Assembly: GCF_023744375.2 (NCBI RefSeq)
Contig: NZ_CP146284.1
Location: forward strand, 2,852,001-2,916,000
DNA length: 64,000 bases
Reading direction: 5' to 3'
DNA from: Parabacteroides sp. AD58
GTDB lineage: Bacteria > Bacteroidota > Bacteroidia > Bacteroidales > Tannerellaceae
Under the pieces are notes generated by a model. The model searched no databases. It was given only the letters and a program-made list of their open reading frames with translations, and was not told where the DNA came from. The translations under genes and the position numbers were made by a program. Shown here one piece after another: positions 1-8,728 of the stretch (positions within the stretch are counted from its first letter, which is position 1; each line of letters opens with the position of its first letter).

Positions 1-288
1 CCTAATAAAATGTTTGCCCTGCGAAATGGTTTCCCCTGGTTTAAGAAACTGCTGTTTACGGTAGCTGGATACAGGTATGACCGGGCTGCTCGAAAACAAG
101 GGAAAGAATACCGTTTCATATTCGTCCGCGCGGATGGCGTCCAGCTCCGGAAAATAACGGAAATGGTAGAGAAATATCATATCGTTCCGGATGTTGATCC
201 CCGGATATTCTCTTTGTCTCAGGTAAATGAGGCCCTTCAACTTGTAGCTGAAGGACGGCTCAACGGTAAGGTGATGATTCAAATGTAA
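1..288 (+). CDS. NAD(P)-dependent zinc-type alcohol dehydrogenase / quinone oxidoreductase, C-terminal part only
   Basis: The frame is open from the first base, so the gene begins upstream and only about 95 C-terminal residues are seen. They read like the end of a medium-chain dehydrogenase/reductase of the quinone-oxidoreductase type: a region of helices and strands followed by the closing FSLSQVNEALQLVAEG and a Gly-Lys-Val ending, the usual last helix and strand that finish the catalytic domain in this family. The nucleotide-binding fold itself lies outside the window, so cofactor and substrate cannot be judged. It ends 34 bp before a flavodoxin/ferredoxin gene on the same strand, so the two may be co-transcribed. 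The family call is moderately sure; the substrate is unknown. Confidence 0.6.
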   Translation, partial: PNKMFALRNGFPWFKKLLFTVAGYRYDRAARKQGKEYRFIFVRADGVQLRKITEMVEKYHIVPDVDPRIFSLSQVNEALQLVAEGRLNGKVMIQM

Positions 289-322
289 ACCTTATAAGGA
301 TAGAAGAAGGAGGTAGAAAAGT

Positions 323-1084
323 ATGAAACTGTATGAAATCTGTTTTAGTCCGACAGGTGGAACCCGGAAAGTCTCCGGATTTTTGGCCCAAGCGTTGAAT
401 GGAACGTCGGTAAACATTGATCTGTCTGACCGAAAGAAGAACTTTGGTGACATTGCGCTACAGGAAGATGAGGTTGCCATCGTAGCTGTTCCTTCGTATA
501 GCGGACGTGTACCGGCTCCGGCGGCTGCACGTATCTCACAAATTCAGGGAAACGGCGCCAAGGCTGTTATCGTTTGTGTTTATGGTAACCGTGCTTATGA
601 AGACACCTTGGTTGAACTTCAGGATCTTGTGCAGCAGGCCGGGTTCACGGTTATAGCTGCTGTCGCAGCGATAGCAGAACACTCCATCGCGCACAAATAT
701 GCCGCGGGCCGTCCTGATCAGGCCGACGAGAAGCATTTGAAAGCGTTTGCCGATAAGATAGTCGACAAGCTGAATGAAAGAGACTTCTCTACTCCTGCCA
801 TACCGGGCAACAGACCGTACAGAAAGGCCGGAAATGCGGGTATCGTGCCCAAAGCAACCGAGGCCTGTACGAAATGCGGTGTCTGTATTTCCAAATGTCC
901 TGTCGGGGCCATCAGTCCGAGTGATCCGGCAAAAGTGAAAAAGAAAGCCTGTATTTCCTGCATGCGCTGCGTTGCAGTCTGTCCTCATCAGGCCAGAAAG
1001 GTTAATGGCTTGCTTCTTGCCATCGTACATCTGATGCTTAAGAAGGCCTGCTCTGTAAGAAAAGAATGCGAACTGTATATTTGA
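323..1084 (+). CDS. EFR1-type protein: flavodoxin-like domain fused to a two-cluster ferredoxin domain
   Basis: A 253-residue cytoplasmic electron-transfer protein. The N-terminus (MKLYEICFSPTGGTRK) has the flavodoxin phosphate-loop pattern SPTGGT, which binds FMN. The C-terminal third carries two classical 4Fe-4S motifs, CTKCGVCISKC (Cys182, 185, 188, 192) and CISCMRCVAVC (Cys210, 213, 216, 220), each followed by Pro. This domain order and length match the EFR1 family ferredoxins common in anaerobic Bacteroidetes and Clostridia. A strong Shine-Dalgarno-like AGGAGG lies a few bases before the ATG, unusual for this phylum, and fixes the start. The protein probably passes electrons between low-potential donors and an unidentified reductase. 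The oxidoreductase gene just upstream may be a partner, but that is inference. Confidence 0.88.
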   Translation: MKLYEICFSPTGGTRKVSGFLAQALNGTSVNIDLSDRKKNFGDIALQEDEVAIVAVPSYSGRVPAPAAARISQIQGNGAKAVIVCVYGNRAYEDTLVELQDLVQQAGFTVIAAVAAIAEHSIAHKYAAGRPDQADEKHLKAFADKIVDKLNERDFSTPAIPGNRPYRKAGNAGIVPKATEACTKCGVCISKCPVGAISPSDPAKVKKKACISCMRCVAVCPHQARKVNGLLLAIVHLMLKKACSVRKECELYI

Positions 1085-1118
1085 TAAGCTGGCTAAGTGA
1101 ACCTGCATGGCCTCTTGC

Positions 1119-2180
1119 CTATTTCAGCAAGAGATCTTTGAGCTTGTCTTTGTTTCTTCCTGAGATTTTGAGCCCAGTCTCCCGGTAATTGTCGAATGAT
1201 CCGTATCGGTTTTCGATTTCCTGATAGGCAATATTCAGGTACGATTCACTGACAGACAGCAGGACCGTCATTGTCTCTTGTGAATCCGAACTGAGTGAAG
1301 AAGCTGTTTTGGCCATAAATCCCGGGTTGATATAATGGTTGGAAGCCATATATTCCCGAGTAATGGATTCTTGTGAAATATCCAGAATGGAAAACAGAAA
1401 CGAGATAAAAATCCCGACCCGGTCTTTTCCCAACTCACCACTGATCAGTACCGGATAGTTTTTCTTATCGAGCAAGATGCGGAGCGCTTCTCCGAAGTCT
1501 TCCGTATTATTGGCGATAAAACGGATGTAGGCATCTTCCATGAAAAGAGAACCGTCCCGTTTACGTACCTTGTTTTCGAGAATACGCTGCATCATTTCGT
1601 CCTTATTGCCGCAGGGAATGGGGATGTGAATGATTTGCGTATTAGGGAAATAAATGGGTCTCTCTTTTACTTCATGAGCCGTCCGTAGATCAATGATGGT
1701 TTTGATACCGGCGGCACTCATCCGGATGGAATCCTGGGAGGTGAAGTTGTGTATATTGCCCGAACGGTAAATCTTCCCCCAGCGGATATGCCTGCCTTTC
1801 TTTGATTTATAGCCACCTACATCCCGGAAATTCTGGATTCCTTCCATAAAGGTGTACTGGGCCGCGATATCCTGTGGAAAATGATCGTTGAAGGTGATAC
1901 GGAAATACTTCCGCTGGATGTTATTCTCGGTGATGTAGCGGATAAAACCATCTTCTATCGGTGTTGTAATGGCCGGGTGGCTCATATCGAACTTGTCCGG
2001 TACATCCGAAACATACAGTTTCGCTGTTCCTTGGATAACCGGATTAGTCTCCCATTTGATAATGTAATTACCAATTTCATCACGCACACACAACGCCTTG
2101 ATATCACATGATTCCGGCTTGCATCCGAACAATGCCAGTAAACATGTCAGTAATCCGAAAATCTGCTCTTTCTTCACCAT
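1119..2180 (-). CDS. Tyrosine-phosphatase-family lipoprotein lacking the catalytic cysteine (pseudophosphatase)
   Basis: A 353-residue protein with a lipoprotein signal peptide (lipobox LFGC near residue 20), so it should be membrane-anchored outside the cytoplasm. The body fits the Y_phosphatase3 / bacterial tyrosine-serine phosphatase family: FRDVGGYKSKKGRHIRWGKI, then YRSGNIHNFT, IKTIIDLRTAHEVKERP, and a P-loop-like GKDRVG. In active members the P-loop reads HCxxGKDR; here it reads SGELGKDR, so both the His and the nucleophilic Cys are replaced while the phosphate-binding Arg remains. The codon at the Cys position is GGT, one base from TGT. Either this is a single decayed enzyme or, more likely given the intact 353-codon frame, a binding-only pseudophosphatase. 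It lies 65 bp downstream of the sugar kinase on the same strand. Confidence 0.75.
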   Translation of the reverse strand: MVKKEQIFGLLTCLLALFGCKPESCDIKALCVRDEIGNYIIKWETNPVIQGTAKLYVSDVPDKFDMSHPAITTPIEDGFIRYITENNIQRKYFRITFNDHFPQDIAAQYTFMEGIQNFRDVGGYKSKKGRHIRWGKIYRSGNIHNFTSQDSIRMSAAGIKTIIDLRTAHEVKERPIYFPNTQIIHIPIPCGNKDEMMQRILENKVRKRDGSLFMEDAYIRFIANNTEDFGEALRILLDKKNYPVLISGELGKDRVGIFISFLFSILDISQESITREYMASNHYINPGFMAKTASSLSSDSQETMTVLLSVSESYLNIAYQEIENRYGSFDNYRETGLKISGRNKDKLKDLLLK

Positions 2181-2245
2181 TCTCCCAACTTCTATCTATC
2201 AACACAAAGATAGAAAATCCCCGAAATTCTCCCAATATCTTATAT

Positions 2246-3187
2246 TTATTTAAGTTTCGCTTGGAAACTTCCATATTTACCGGCAAATTCACAGGAAATG
2301 TAATTGTCGTAGCTCTGACAGACTTCGGCTGAAAAGTCAATACCGCACTGGATGATTTTCGTCCATTGCTCCTGACTGAGTGTTGGCAGATCATCCTTCC
2401 GGATCTGGTATTTCAGGAGCCCGTAAATAATGCCTGCATTGAAATTGTCGCCGGCTCCGATGGTACTGACCGGCTGGATAGGCTGTGCGTCGACATGGGC
2501 CGAAAAACGGCTTGTCCGCAGGTCTACTCCGTCGGCTCCACGTGTAGTCAGAAAGTTATCGCAGTAAAACTGGATATGATCCTGGTATACCTGGTTGAGG
2601 TCGGTCTGCCGGAACAGGTTGTAGAAGTCTTCATCCGAACCCCTGACGATATCGGCAAACTCGAAATTTTCCAGGACGGTAGGCATCACGTGGATGGCTT
2701 CGTGGGCATGGGCCTTCCGGAAATTCGGATCGTAATAGAGAATGGCCCCCCGTTCTTTCGCGTATTCGAGGAATTCATAAACCCGTTTCCGTAAAGCCGG
2801 ATTCAGGGAATAATAGGAACCGAAGATGAAAATATCATCTTCTTCGATGGGTGGAAGCGGTACTTCCAGCCGCTGTTTCGGATAGTCTTTGTAGAAGGAA
2901 TACTGCGCATTCTGGTGCTCGTCCAGGAATGCCAGCGACAGCGGGCTTTTCCCATCCGGAAACCGATCTACATACTGGGTGGAAATATGGTTCTCCTGCA
3001 TAAACTGCTGGATGATATCCCCGACCTTGTCATTCCCGATTTCACTGATAAAAAGCACATCTACACCCAGTCGTCCCAATGAGACCAGGCCATTGAATAC
3101 GGATCCTCCCGGTACAGCCACGTAAGGCTGGTTCCCCCGGAAAATAATATCCAGTATTGTCTCTCCAATTCCTATTACTTTTCTCAT
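2246..3187 (-). CDS. PfkB-family carbohydrate kinase
   Basis: A 313-residue cytoplasmic sugar kinase of the ribokinase/PfkB family. The N-terminal signature region contains the glycine-rich GGSVFNGLVSLGRLG, and the C-terminal ATP/catalytic motif is TIGAGDNFNAG, in which Asp of GAGD is the expected catalytic base. The length is typical for fructokinase or ribokinase. Substrate-deciding residues cannot be read by eye, so fructose, 2-keto-3-deoxygluconate or another sugar remain possible. It lies between an arabinose-5-phosphate isomerase (98 bp upstream) and the phosphatase-like lipoprotein (downstream), all on the minus strand. A sugar-phosphate theme is therefore plausible, but a shared pathway is not shown. 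Confidence 0.85.
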   Translation of the reverse strand: MRKVIGIGETILDIIFRGNQPYVAVPGGSVFNGLVSLGRLGVDVLFISEIGNDKVGDIIQQFMQENHISTQYVDRFPDGKSPLSLAFLDEHQNAQYSFYKDYPKQRLEVPLPPIEEDDIFIFGSYYSLNPALRKRVYEFLEYAKERGAILYYDPNFRKAHAHEAIHVMPTVLENFEFADIVRGSDEDFYNLFRQTDLNQVYQDHIQFYCDNFLTTRGADGVDLRTSRFSAHVDAQPIQPVSTIGAGDNFNAGIIYGLLKYQIRKDDLPTLSQEQWTKIIQCGIDFSAEVCQSYDNYISCEFAGKYGSFQAKLK

Positions 3188-3285
3188 TTCCTCTCACTTA
3201 TTTTGAATCCGTTTCTCTCATGAATCACTCCCGATTCCCGTTGGTTTTGCGGGGTGGTTCAGCCGGGAAACTTGTAGACCTGATT

Positions 3286-3897
3286 TTATTCTTTCTGGCT
3301 CTGTTCGCGGCTTTTTGAGCCTAAATAGCCGCCATGATGGCGTTTGGCGTAATCGCTGTTGGTAAAACCGATCCGTTTCATGGTGCTGACTACCAGGATG
3401 TCACCGATAACGGTCATGACCGTGGTTGAGGTTGTCGGTGTCAATCCTAACGGACAGACTTCGGCCGGTGCTCCTGTTGGCAGACAGACGGTTGCTTCCC
3501 GGGCCAGTTCGCTTTCCGGATTTCCGGTGATAACGATGAACTTCATCTCCGGAACCAGGCCTCTGGTAAGCGAAACCAGTTCGACCAGTTCGCGTGTTTT
3601 GCCCGAGTTGGAAATCAACAGCATGATATCGTTGGGGCGGACAATGCCCAGATCGCCGTGCTGCGCTTCGCTGGGATGCAGGAAGAAGGCCGGCGTACCG
3701 GTCGAGCTGAAGGTCGTTGCGATATTCATGGCGATTTGTCCTGCTTTACCCATTCCACTTGTTACCAGTTTCCCTCCACGAGCGTGCACATACTCCACAA
3801 TCAGATTGACCGCTTCTTCGTAATTGGAAGAGACGGGAATGTTTCGTACGGCATTCGCTTCTTTCTCTAAAATAGATGCGATTTCGTATGTCATCAT
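3286..3897 (-). CDS. kdsD: Arabinose-5-phosphate isomerase, single SIS domain without CBS domains
   Basis: A 203-residue sugar-isomerase (SIS) protein that should interconvert ribulose 5-phosphate and arabinose 5-phosphate, the first step towards Kdo for lipid A/LPS. Visible marks are the phosphosugar-binding GMGKAGQIAMNIATTFSSTG, the family signature TPAFFLHPSEAQHGDLG with the conserved His, LLISNSGKTRELVEL, and CPLGLTPTTSTTV near the end. Enterobacterial KdsD/KpsF carry two extra CBS domains (about 320 aa). This protein stops after the SIS domain, as the characterised Bacteroides fragilis enzyme does. Two consecutive ATG codons begin the frame and either could be used. A TAnnTTTG element lies 33 bp upstream, so the gene has its own promoter. 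Confidence 0.85.
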   Translation of the reverse strand: MMTYEIASILEKEANAVRNIPVSSNYEEAVNLIVEYVHARGGKLVTSGMGKAGQIAMNIATTFSSTGTPAFFLHPSEAQHGDLGIVRPNDIMLLISNSGKTRELVELVSLTRGLVPEMKFIVITGNPESELAREATVCLPTGAPAEVCPLGLTPTTSTTVMTVIGDILVVSTMKRIGFTNSDYAKRHHGGYLGSKSREQSQKE

Positions 3898-3929
3898 GAT
3901 TTTCTATGCTTGTTTGATATACTGAAGTA

Positions 3930-3937
3930 CAAAAATA
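3930..3937 (-). promoter_or_regulatory. -7 promoter element for the arabinose-5-phosphate isomerase gene
   Basis: On the minus strand the sequence reads TATTTTTG, a match to the Bacteroidetes -7 consensus TAnnTTTG, 33 bp before the start codon. The -33 element was not recognised with confidence. Confidence 0.55.
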
Positions 3938-3992
3938 CATCTTTTTCTCAAACTCGTTGCATTCCTTCCCTTTTTCACGCAGATTTATCCTG

Positions 3993-5189
3993 TCAGAACA
4001 GGGCCGATATGGCCAGGCCGGTATTCAGGTAATTCAGGCGCTTGTTTGTTTCGAAATAAGGCAGACTGGTATAGACATATTCCAGATACAGACGGAAACC
4101 CATGGCCGGTGATATCTGGGCCAGCAGTGACGTGGCAGCCGTGCCGGAAATACCTTTATGCAGCACATCCTGGTTATAGAGCAACTGGCAGTAACCCACC
4201 TCGAGCTTGGAGTTGAGGAAAATACGTGGGATTACCCGGTACGTGTAACCGGGACCTATGCTGAAGGATGTGGCACCGGCGATGCCCTCACCCTGGGTCA
4301 GCTTGGCCGACTGAATGGTTGCCTGCAGGTTGATTCCCCAGCCGTTCTGCCGGTAGTAGGCTGCCGAGATGGTGGTATTCAATCCTTGGTAAGACGTCAG
4401 TTCTTTTCCGTTTAAGCTTATTTTGCGTGGAAACAAAGAACTGTAGCCGATGGAATACTCGATGAAAGAGGGAATCCTGGAATAGGATACATCGTCGTCG
4501 AGCAGGTCGAACACCGGTTTCTTCCGGAAAATCAGATCCGATAAGATATATCCTACTTCTGTCGACATGATGCCGATGCCTGCTCCGGCCAGGACATCCG
4601 ACAGCCAGTGACGGTTGTTCATCATTCGTCCGGCTGCCACCAGCGTAGCTGCCGAATAGGCTCCGATTCCTACCCAGGGACTCAGGTCTTTATATTCTTT
4701 ATAGAGCATGGTGGCGGCCATGAAGGCTGTAGCCGTATGGCCGGACGGGAATGAATTGTTTTTGCTATGGTTGGGTCGATCTCGTTTCACCGTATATTTC
4801 AGTCCATTGACAACACCGGCCATCAGGGCGGCAGAAAAGACATCGGCTGTCATCATCTCGCCCCAGTTACTTCGCCCTTTAACGCCTGCCAGCTTCATTC
4901 CGAACATGGCGGCCATCGGCGCATATTGCAGGTAGTCGTCAAAGTGATAAGAAAAAGATGACATGTTGGCCTGGCGTGTTTCCTGTATTCTTTTGTCGAT
5001 TGTGGTGGCTAAGGCACTTGCGAACAGCAGAGGAACGCCTTGTTTGGTGATCTGATAGGCTGATGTCCGCTGTACTTTCTGTATCATCGACAGATTCTCG
5101 TTTATATCCAGCGTATCGATGGTTGCGGCATAAACGGAGCCGGAAAAGACAGATGTGCCCAAAGCTATGAATAAACACAGAAATCTCAT
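3993..5189 (-). CDS. PAP2-family phosphatase with a C-terminal outer-membrane-like beta domain
   Basis: A 398-residue protein with an N-terminal signal peptide (cleavage near SVYAATID). The middle holds all three PAP2 phosphatase motifs: KYTVKRDRPN, SFPSGHTATAF, and GRMMNNRHWLSDVLAGAGIG, with catalytic His residues in motifs 2 and 3. After about residue 225 the sequence changes to alternating hydrophobic/aromatic strands (for example YSIGYSSLFPRKISL and FRLYLEYVYTSLPYF) and ends in LF, which looks like a small beta-barrel or sheet facing the outer membrane. Such PAP2-barrel fusions occur in Bacteroidetes and are candidates for lipid A or undecaprenyl-pyrophosphate dephosphorylation. The exact substrate is unknown. 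It lies 125 bp downstream of ispG, beyond a strong terminator. Confidence 0.8.
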   Translation of the reverse strand: MRFLCLFIALGTSVFSGSVYAATIDTLDINENLSMIQKVQRTSAYQITKQGVPLLFASALATTIDKRIQETRQANMSSFSYHFDDYLQYAPMAAMFGMKLAGVKGRSNWGEMMTADVFSAALMAGVVNGLKYTVKRDRPNHSKNNSFPSGHTATAFMAATMLYKEYKDLSPWVGIGAYSAATLVAAGRMMNNRHWLSDVLAGAGIGIMSTEVGYILSDLIFRKKPVFDLLDDDVSYSRIPSFIEYSIGYSSLFPRKISLNGKELTSYQGLNTTISAAYYRQNGWGINLQATIQSAKLTQGEGIAGATSFSIGPGYTYRVIPRIFLNSKLEVGYCQLLYNQDVLHKGISGTAATSLLAQISPAMGFRLYLEYVYTSLPYFETNKRLNYLNTGLAISALF

Positions 5190-5275
5190 AAAGCAGATTT
5201 AACCTAATATATCAATAAACTTTTTCCTTTTCTCTCTTTTATGAATCCCGTACGGGAGAATACAAGCTGGCAAAA

Positions 5276-5307
5276 AATAGTGTTGCCAAAAGCTTGACAA
5301 CACTATT
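5276..5307 (-). terminator. Rho-independent terminator after ispG
   Basis: A 14-bp stem (5276-5289 with 5294-5307, one G-T wobble) and a 4-nt loop lie 7 bp past the ispG stop. Read on the minus strand the stem is followed by a run of six T. It separates the rpoN-to-ispG run from the downstream PAP2 gene. Confidence 0.8.
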
Positions 5308-5314
5308 GTTTTAT

Positions 5315-7147
5315 TTATCTCCAGTCGCCATTATCCTTGATCAGCTGGATCAACCGTTCTACGGCTTCCTCTTCCGGGATATTCTTGACCAGACATTCTT
5401 TCCCTTTATAGAGGCTGATCTGGTTACGCCCGGCTCCTACATAGCCGTAATCGGCGTCGGCCATTTCACCTGGTCCGTTGACGATACAGCCCATGATTCC
5501 GATTTTCAGTCCTTTCAGGTGTGAAGTCGCTTCTTTGATGCGGGCAATCGTTGTCTGCAGGTCGTATAGCGTACGTCCGCAACTCGGGCAGGAAATGTAT
5601 TCCGTTTTGCTGATACGGACTTTGGCTGCCTGCAGGATTCCGAACATCGTCTGGTCGAGTGTCTGGGCCGGGATGGCATTATCATGGAGCATGACACCAT
5701 TGCCGAAACCGTCGAGCAGAAGAGCTCCCAGATCGGCCGCAGCTTTCAGCTGGAGCGATTCGATATCCGGTTCGTTGTATTCACGATGAAGAATTACGGG
5801 GACATCTACGCCCGTTTTCATCAGGCGGTGCATGGCTGCCCGCTGTTCACCTAATCCGTTGCGGCGGTGGGTACTCAGTACGACAACCACCGTTTTGTCT
5901 TTTTTCAGAATCTCCAGTACCTCATCCGTCAGGTCCGGGTAAGTCAGGCGGATGAACTTCAGCGGAGAATCGTAGTTTTTCATCTCTTCTGCTTCAGAAG
6001 CAATAAAGTAAGGGAATGCGTTCGCACGTGGTTTCCAGAACTGGGCATCTACCAGCATGCGGAATGTATCCGGCAGGTTATCCGGATTCTCCTGGCCGAT
6101 ATAAATGAAATCGGGCATCGCTTCGTAATTGAACTCGAAATCACCCTGAGACCGGTCGGAGATGACAATCGGCAGGAAGTCTGAACCTATCTTTTCCACG
6201 CCCCGTGTCTTCCGTTTCTGGCAGGCAATCGGGTCATAACCGGGAGCCAGCTCACCGGTGATAGGCTGATGACCTTCCCGTTCCAGGATATAATTGACCA
6301 GTTTCTGGGCAACGGGCATTTCAGCTTCCGGGTCTTCCGAGAGGGAAACCCGAACGGTGTCTCCAATGCCGTCGGCCAGCAGGGCACCGATACCTACGGC
6401 GCTCTTGATACGGCCGTCTTCGCCGTCACCCGCTTCCGTAACGCCCAAATGAAGCGGATAGTTCATGCCTTCTGCTTCCATGGTCTTTACCAACAGCCGG
6501 ACGGTCTTGACCATGACTACCGGATTGGAAGCTTTGATGGATATAACGACATTCGGAAAGTCTTCATCCCGACAGATTCTCAGGAACTCCATGCACGATT
6601 CGACCATCCCATGCGGCGTATCACCATACCGGCTCATGATCCGGTCAGACAGAGAACCGTGGTTTACTCCAATACGAATCGCCGTATGATGTTCCTTGCA
6701 TATCTGGAGAAAAGGCACGAAGCGGTCGCGTATTTTCTGCAGTTCGGCCGCATATTCCTCGTCCGTATATTCCTGGTGGCTGAAGGTCTTTACCTTATCC
6801 ACATAGTTTCCCGGATTGATACGTACTTTCTCTACCTCGACAGCTGCTGCATCTGCAGCTTTCGGGTTGAAATGAATATCGGCTACCAGCGGAGTGGTAT
6901 ATCCCTGTTCATTCAGTTGGCGGCGAATAACACCCAAGTTGTGCGCTTCACGTTCGCCCTGTGCTGTGAAACGGACATATTCGGCTCCGGCTTCGATCAT
7001 CCGGATGGCTTGTTGTACGGCAGCTTCCGTATCCATGGTGGAAACATTGGCCATCGACTGGATACGAATCGGATTGTCACCTCCCATAGGTGTATTCCCG
7101 ATCTGGACTACCGACGACTGACGACGTTTGTAATTGAAATAATCCAT
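5315..7147 (-). CDS. ispG: (E)-4-hydroxy-3-methylbut-2-enyl-diphosphate synthase (IspG/GcpE), large-insert form
   Basis: This cytoplasmic iron-sulfur enzyme converts MEcPP to HMBPP in the MEP isoprenoid pathway. The N-terminal TIM barrel is clear (RIQSMANVSTMDTEAAV, LVADIHFNPKAADAAA, IRIGVNHGSLSDRIM). The C-terminal cluster domain carries SCPSCGRTLYDLQ and GIMGCIVNGPGE: Cys520, Cys523, Cys554 and the fourth ligand Glu561. At 610 residues it is much longer than the roughly 370-aa E. coli enzyme, because of an inserted domain between barrel and cluster domain, as in plants, Chlamydiae and Bacteroidetes. It is last in the minus-strand run from rpoN, 48 bp after purE with a palindrome between, and is closed by a terminator. 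Confidence 0.97.
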   Translation of the reverse strand: MDYFNYKRRQSSVVQIGNTPMGGDNPIRIQSMANVSTMDTEAAVQQAIRMIEAGAEYVRFTAQGEREAHNLGVIRRQLNEQGYTTPLVADIHFNPKAADAAAVEVEKVRINPGNYVDKVKTFSHQEYTDEEYAAELQKIRDRFVPFLQICKEHHTAIRIGVNHGSLSDRIMSRYGDTPHGMVESCMEFLRICRDEDFPNVVISIKASNPVVMVKTVRLLVKTMEAEGMNYPLHLGVTEAGDGEDGRIKSAVGIGALLADGIGDTVRVSLSEDPEAEMPVAQKLVNYILEREGHQPITGELAPGYDPIACQKRKTRGVEKIGSDFLPIVISDRSQGDFEFNYEAMPDFIYIGQENPDNLPDTFRMLVDAQFWKPRANAFPYFIASEAEEMKNYDSPLKFIRLTYPDLTDEVLEILKKDKTVVVVLSTHRRNGLGEQRAAMHRLMKTGVDVPVILHREYNEPDIESLQLKAAADLGALLLDGFGNGVMLHDNAIPAQTLDQTMFGILQAAKVRISKTEYISCPSCGRTLYDLQTTIARIKEATSHLKGLKIGIMGCIVNGPGEMADADYGYVGAGRNQISLYKGKECLVKNIPEEEAVERLIQLIKDNGDWR

Positions 7148-7161
7148 GTGTTCCTAATCAG

Positions 7162-7189
7162 GTAGAGACGCAAAAGATTGCGTCTCTAC
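7162..7189. repeat. Perfect 12-bp palindrome between purE and ispG (dispersed GTAGAGACGC-type repeat)
   Basis: The arms GTAGAGACGCAA and TTGCGTCTCTAC pair over 12 bp around a 4-nt loop. Related palindromes with AGAGACG or GAGGCG arms occur at about 31353, 35375, 36525 and 36702, always between genes. There is no T-tract, so it may be an mRNA-stabilising or attenuating hairpin rather than a terminator. It resembles REP-type dispersed elements. Confidence 0.75.
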
Positions 7190-7195
7190 GTAAAA

Positions 7196-7714
7196 TTAAT
7201 TGGTTTTGTATTTGAAAGATACTTTTGCCAGATCTTCGTTGGCCTTTACAATTTTCTTCTTCAGATCTTCCTTGTATTGGGCCAGTTTCGCTTGCAGAGA
7301 TTCGTCACCGACAGCCAGCATCTGTACAGCCAGGATACCGGCATTCAAGGCTCCGTTGATCCCTACGGTAGCCACTGGAATTCCCGGAGGCATCTGAACG
7401 ATAGCCAGCAGGGCATCCATACCGTCGAGTGTCGAGTTGATAGGCACACCGATAACCGGAACAGTCGTCATGGAAGCGATGACACCACACAGATGAGCCG
7501 CCATACCGGCTGCTGCGATGATGACACGGATACCTCTTTCCTTGGCTCCCTTGGCGAATTTTTCTACTTCTTCCGGTGTCCGATGAGCCGACAGCGCATG
7601 CATCTCAAACGGGATTTCCATCTCGTCGAGGAACTTGGCTGCCTTTTCCATAACGGGCAGATCCGAAGTACTGCCCATGATGATACTAACAACCGGAGTC
7701 ATTTTATTTCGCAA
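7196..7714 (-). CDS. purE: N5-carboxyaminoimidazole ribonucleotide mutase
   Basis: A 172-residue enzyme of purine synthesis that moves the carboxyl group of N5-CAIR to give CAIR. The family signatures are plain: [17 protein letters not shown] at the N-terminus, the catalytic [22 protein letters not shown], and the substrate loop near PVIGVPI followed by [20 protein letters not shown]. The length is normal for the class I (octameric) enzyme. Its start overlaps the 3' end of gcvH by 11 bp, so the two are translated from one message and probably coupled. An unrelated pathway sharing a transcript with gcvH and ispG is typical of housekeeping runs. Confidence 0.97.
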   Translation of the reverse strand: MRNKMTPVVSIIMGSTSDLPVMEKAAKFLDEMEIPFEMHALSAHRTPEEVEKFAKGAKERGIRVIIAAAGMAAHLCGVIASMTTVPVIGVPINSTLDGMDALLAIVQMPPGIPVATVGINGALNAGILAVQMLAVGDESLQAKLAQYKEDLKKKIVKANEDLAKVSFKYKTN

Positions 7715-8084
7715 TTAATTGTTCATATTCGGCAGCCGACAACAGTTCGTCGAGCTCAGCTGCATCTGATACAGAAACCTTGATGATCCAGCCTTTGCCA
7801 TAAGCATCTTCATTCACTAACTGAGGAGCGTCTTCCAGTTCCGGATTAACTTCCAGTACTTCGCCAGTAACCGGCATGAACAAATCAGATACCGTCTTAA
7901 CAGCTTCGATTGTACCGAAAACTTCTTCTTTGCCTACGGTTTCACCTTCAGTTGTGATATCTACATAAACGATTTCACCCAGTTCGCTCTGTGCGTAATC
8001 AGTAATGCCAACGTATGCTACGTCGCCATCAACACGGATCCATTCATGATCCTTTGTGTACTTTACATCTGTAGGAAAATTCAT
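7704..8084 (-). CDS. gcvH: Glycine cleavage system H protein
   Basis: A 126-residue lipoyl carrier that shuttles the aminomethyl group between the P, T and L proteins of glycine cleavage. The start [20 protein letters not shown] and the lipoylation site region [16 protein letters not shown] are diagnostic; the modified lysine is Lys63. The closing [14 protein letters not shown] is also conserved. No gcvP or gcvT is present nearby. It follows a membrane protein gene by 12 bp and overlaps purE by 11 bp. Very sure. Confidence 0.97.
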   Translation of the reverse strand: MNFPTDVKYTKDHEWIRVDGDVAYVGITDYAQSELGEIVYVDITTEGETVGKEEVFGTIEAVKTVSDLFMPVTGEVLEVNPELEDAPQLVNEDAYGKGWIIKVSVSDAAELDELLSAAEYEQLIAK

Positions 8085-8096
8085 ATCTCAAGTGTT

Positions 8097-8717
8097 TTAA
8101 ATGAAAAAATAGAAATAACTTAATAATGAAGATATATAAATACCTATAAATCCTAACCCAAACCCGGCATAGACCTGAGCCGGTGTATGTCGCTTCAGTA
8201 TCAGGCGGGAAGTTCCCAAACACCCTGCTGCCAGGAATCCGATGATGAAGCTGATCCACGGATTGAGCGCATAAAGTTGGGCTACTCCCATAACACCTCC
8301 TAACAGGCCTCCTATACCGATCATGTGGGCACTGATCTTCCATACGAAGTTAATACCCATAGCCATCAGCATCACGGCTGCCGTCCCGAACAGGATGGCC
8401 ACGAGCCAGAAAGGCATCAGCATCCGCAGCAGGAAAAAGGCACAGGCCACGATCGAAGCGACAAAGAGCAGGTACGGCAAGGTGCGTACCCTCCGGTTGG
8501 TCAGTGCCAGGTCTCCTCCGTTGCCATATTTCACCAGCAGGGCGATGAAGATACCCGGTACAACGGCCGTCATCAGGAATACTCCCGAGAGAATCAGCAG
8601 TTTCATCTGGAGCGGATAGACAGCCAGATAGGTGCTGGCAAATGCTAAGGCGACTCCGTAGGTGACCATCAGCAACGGATGAAAGACTACCGATAATATG
8701 TTTGCTAATACTTTCAT
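8097..8717 (-). CDS. Divergent PAP2-like integral membrane protein
   Basis: A 206-residue protein with about six hydrophobic segments and no cleavable signal peptide. The C-terminal half has remnants of PAP2 phosphatase motifs: KISAHMIG (a motif-2-like Ser and His) and SRLILKRHTPAQVYAGFGLG. The latter has the SRxxxxxHxxxQ layout of motif 3, with Gln where classical enzymes have Asp. The first motif is reduced (TNRRVRTLPYL). This pattern is seen in Bacteroidetes proteins named only as PAP2-like, so activity on lipid phosphates is possible but unproved. It is 11 bp after rpoN and 12 bp before gcvH, inside the same operon. Confidence 0.65.
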   Translation of the reverse strand: MKVLANILSVVFHPLLMVTYGVALAFASTYLAVYPLQMKLLILSGVFLMTAVVPGIFIALLVKYGNGGDLALTNRRVRTLPYLLFVASIVACAFFLLRMLMPFWLVAILFGTAAVMLMAMGINFVWKISAHMIGIGGLLGGVMGVAQLYALNPWISFIIGFLAAGCLGTSRLILKRHTPAQVYAGFGLGFIGIYISSLLSYFYFFI

Positions 8718-8728
8718 GAGCTGTTCCT

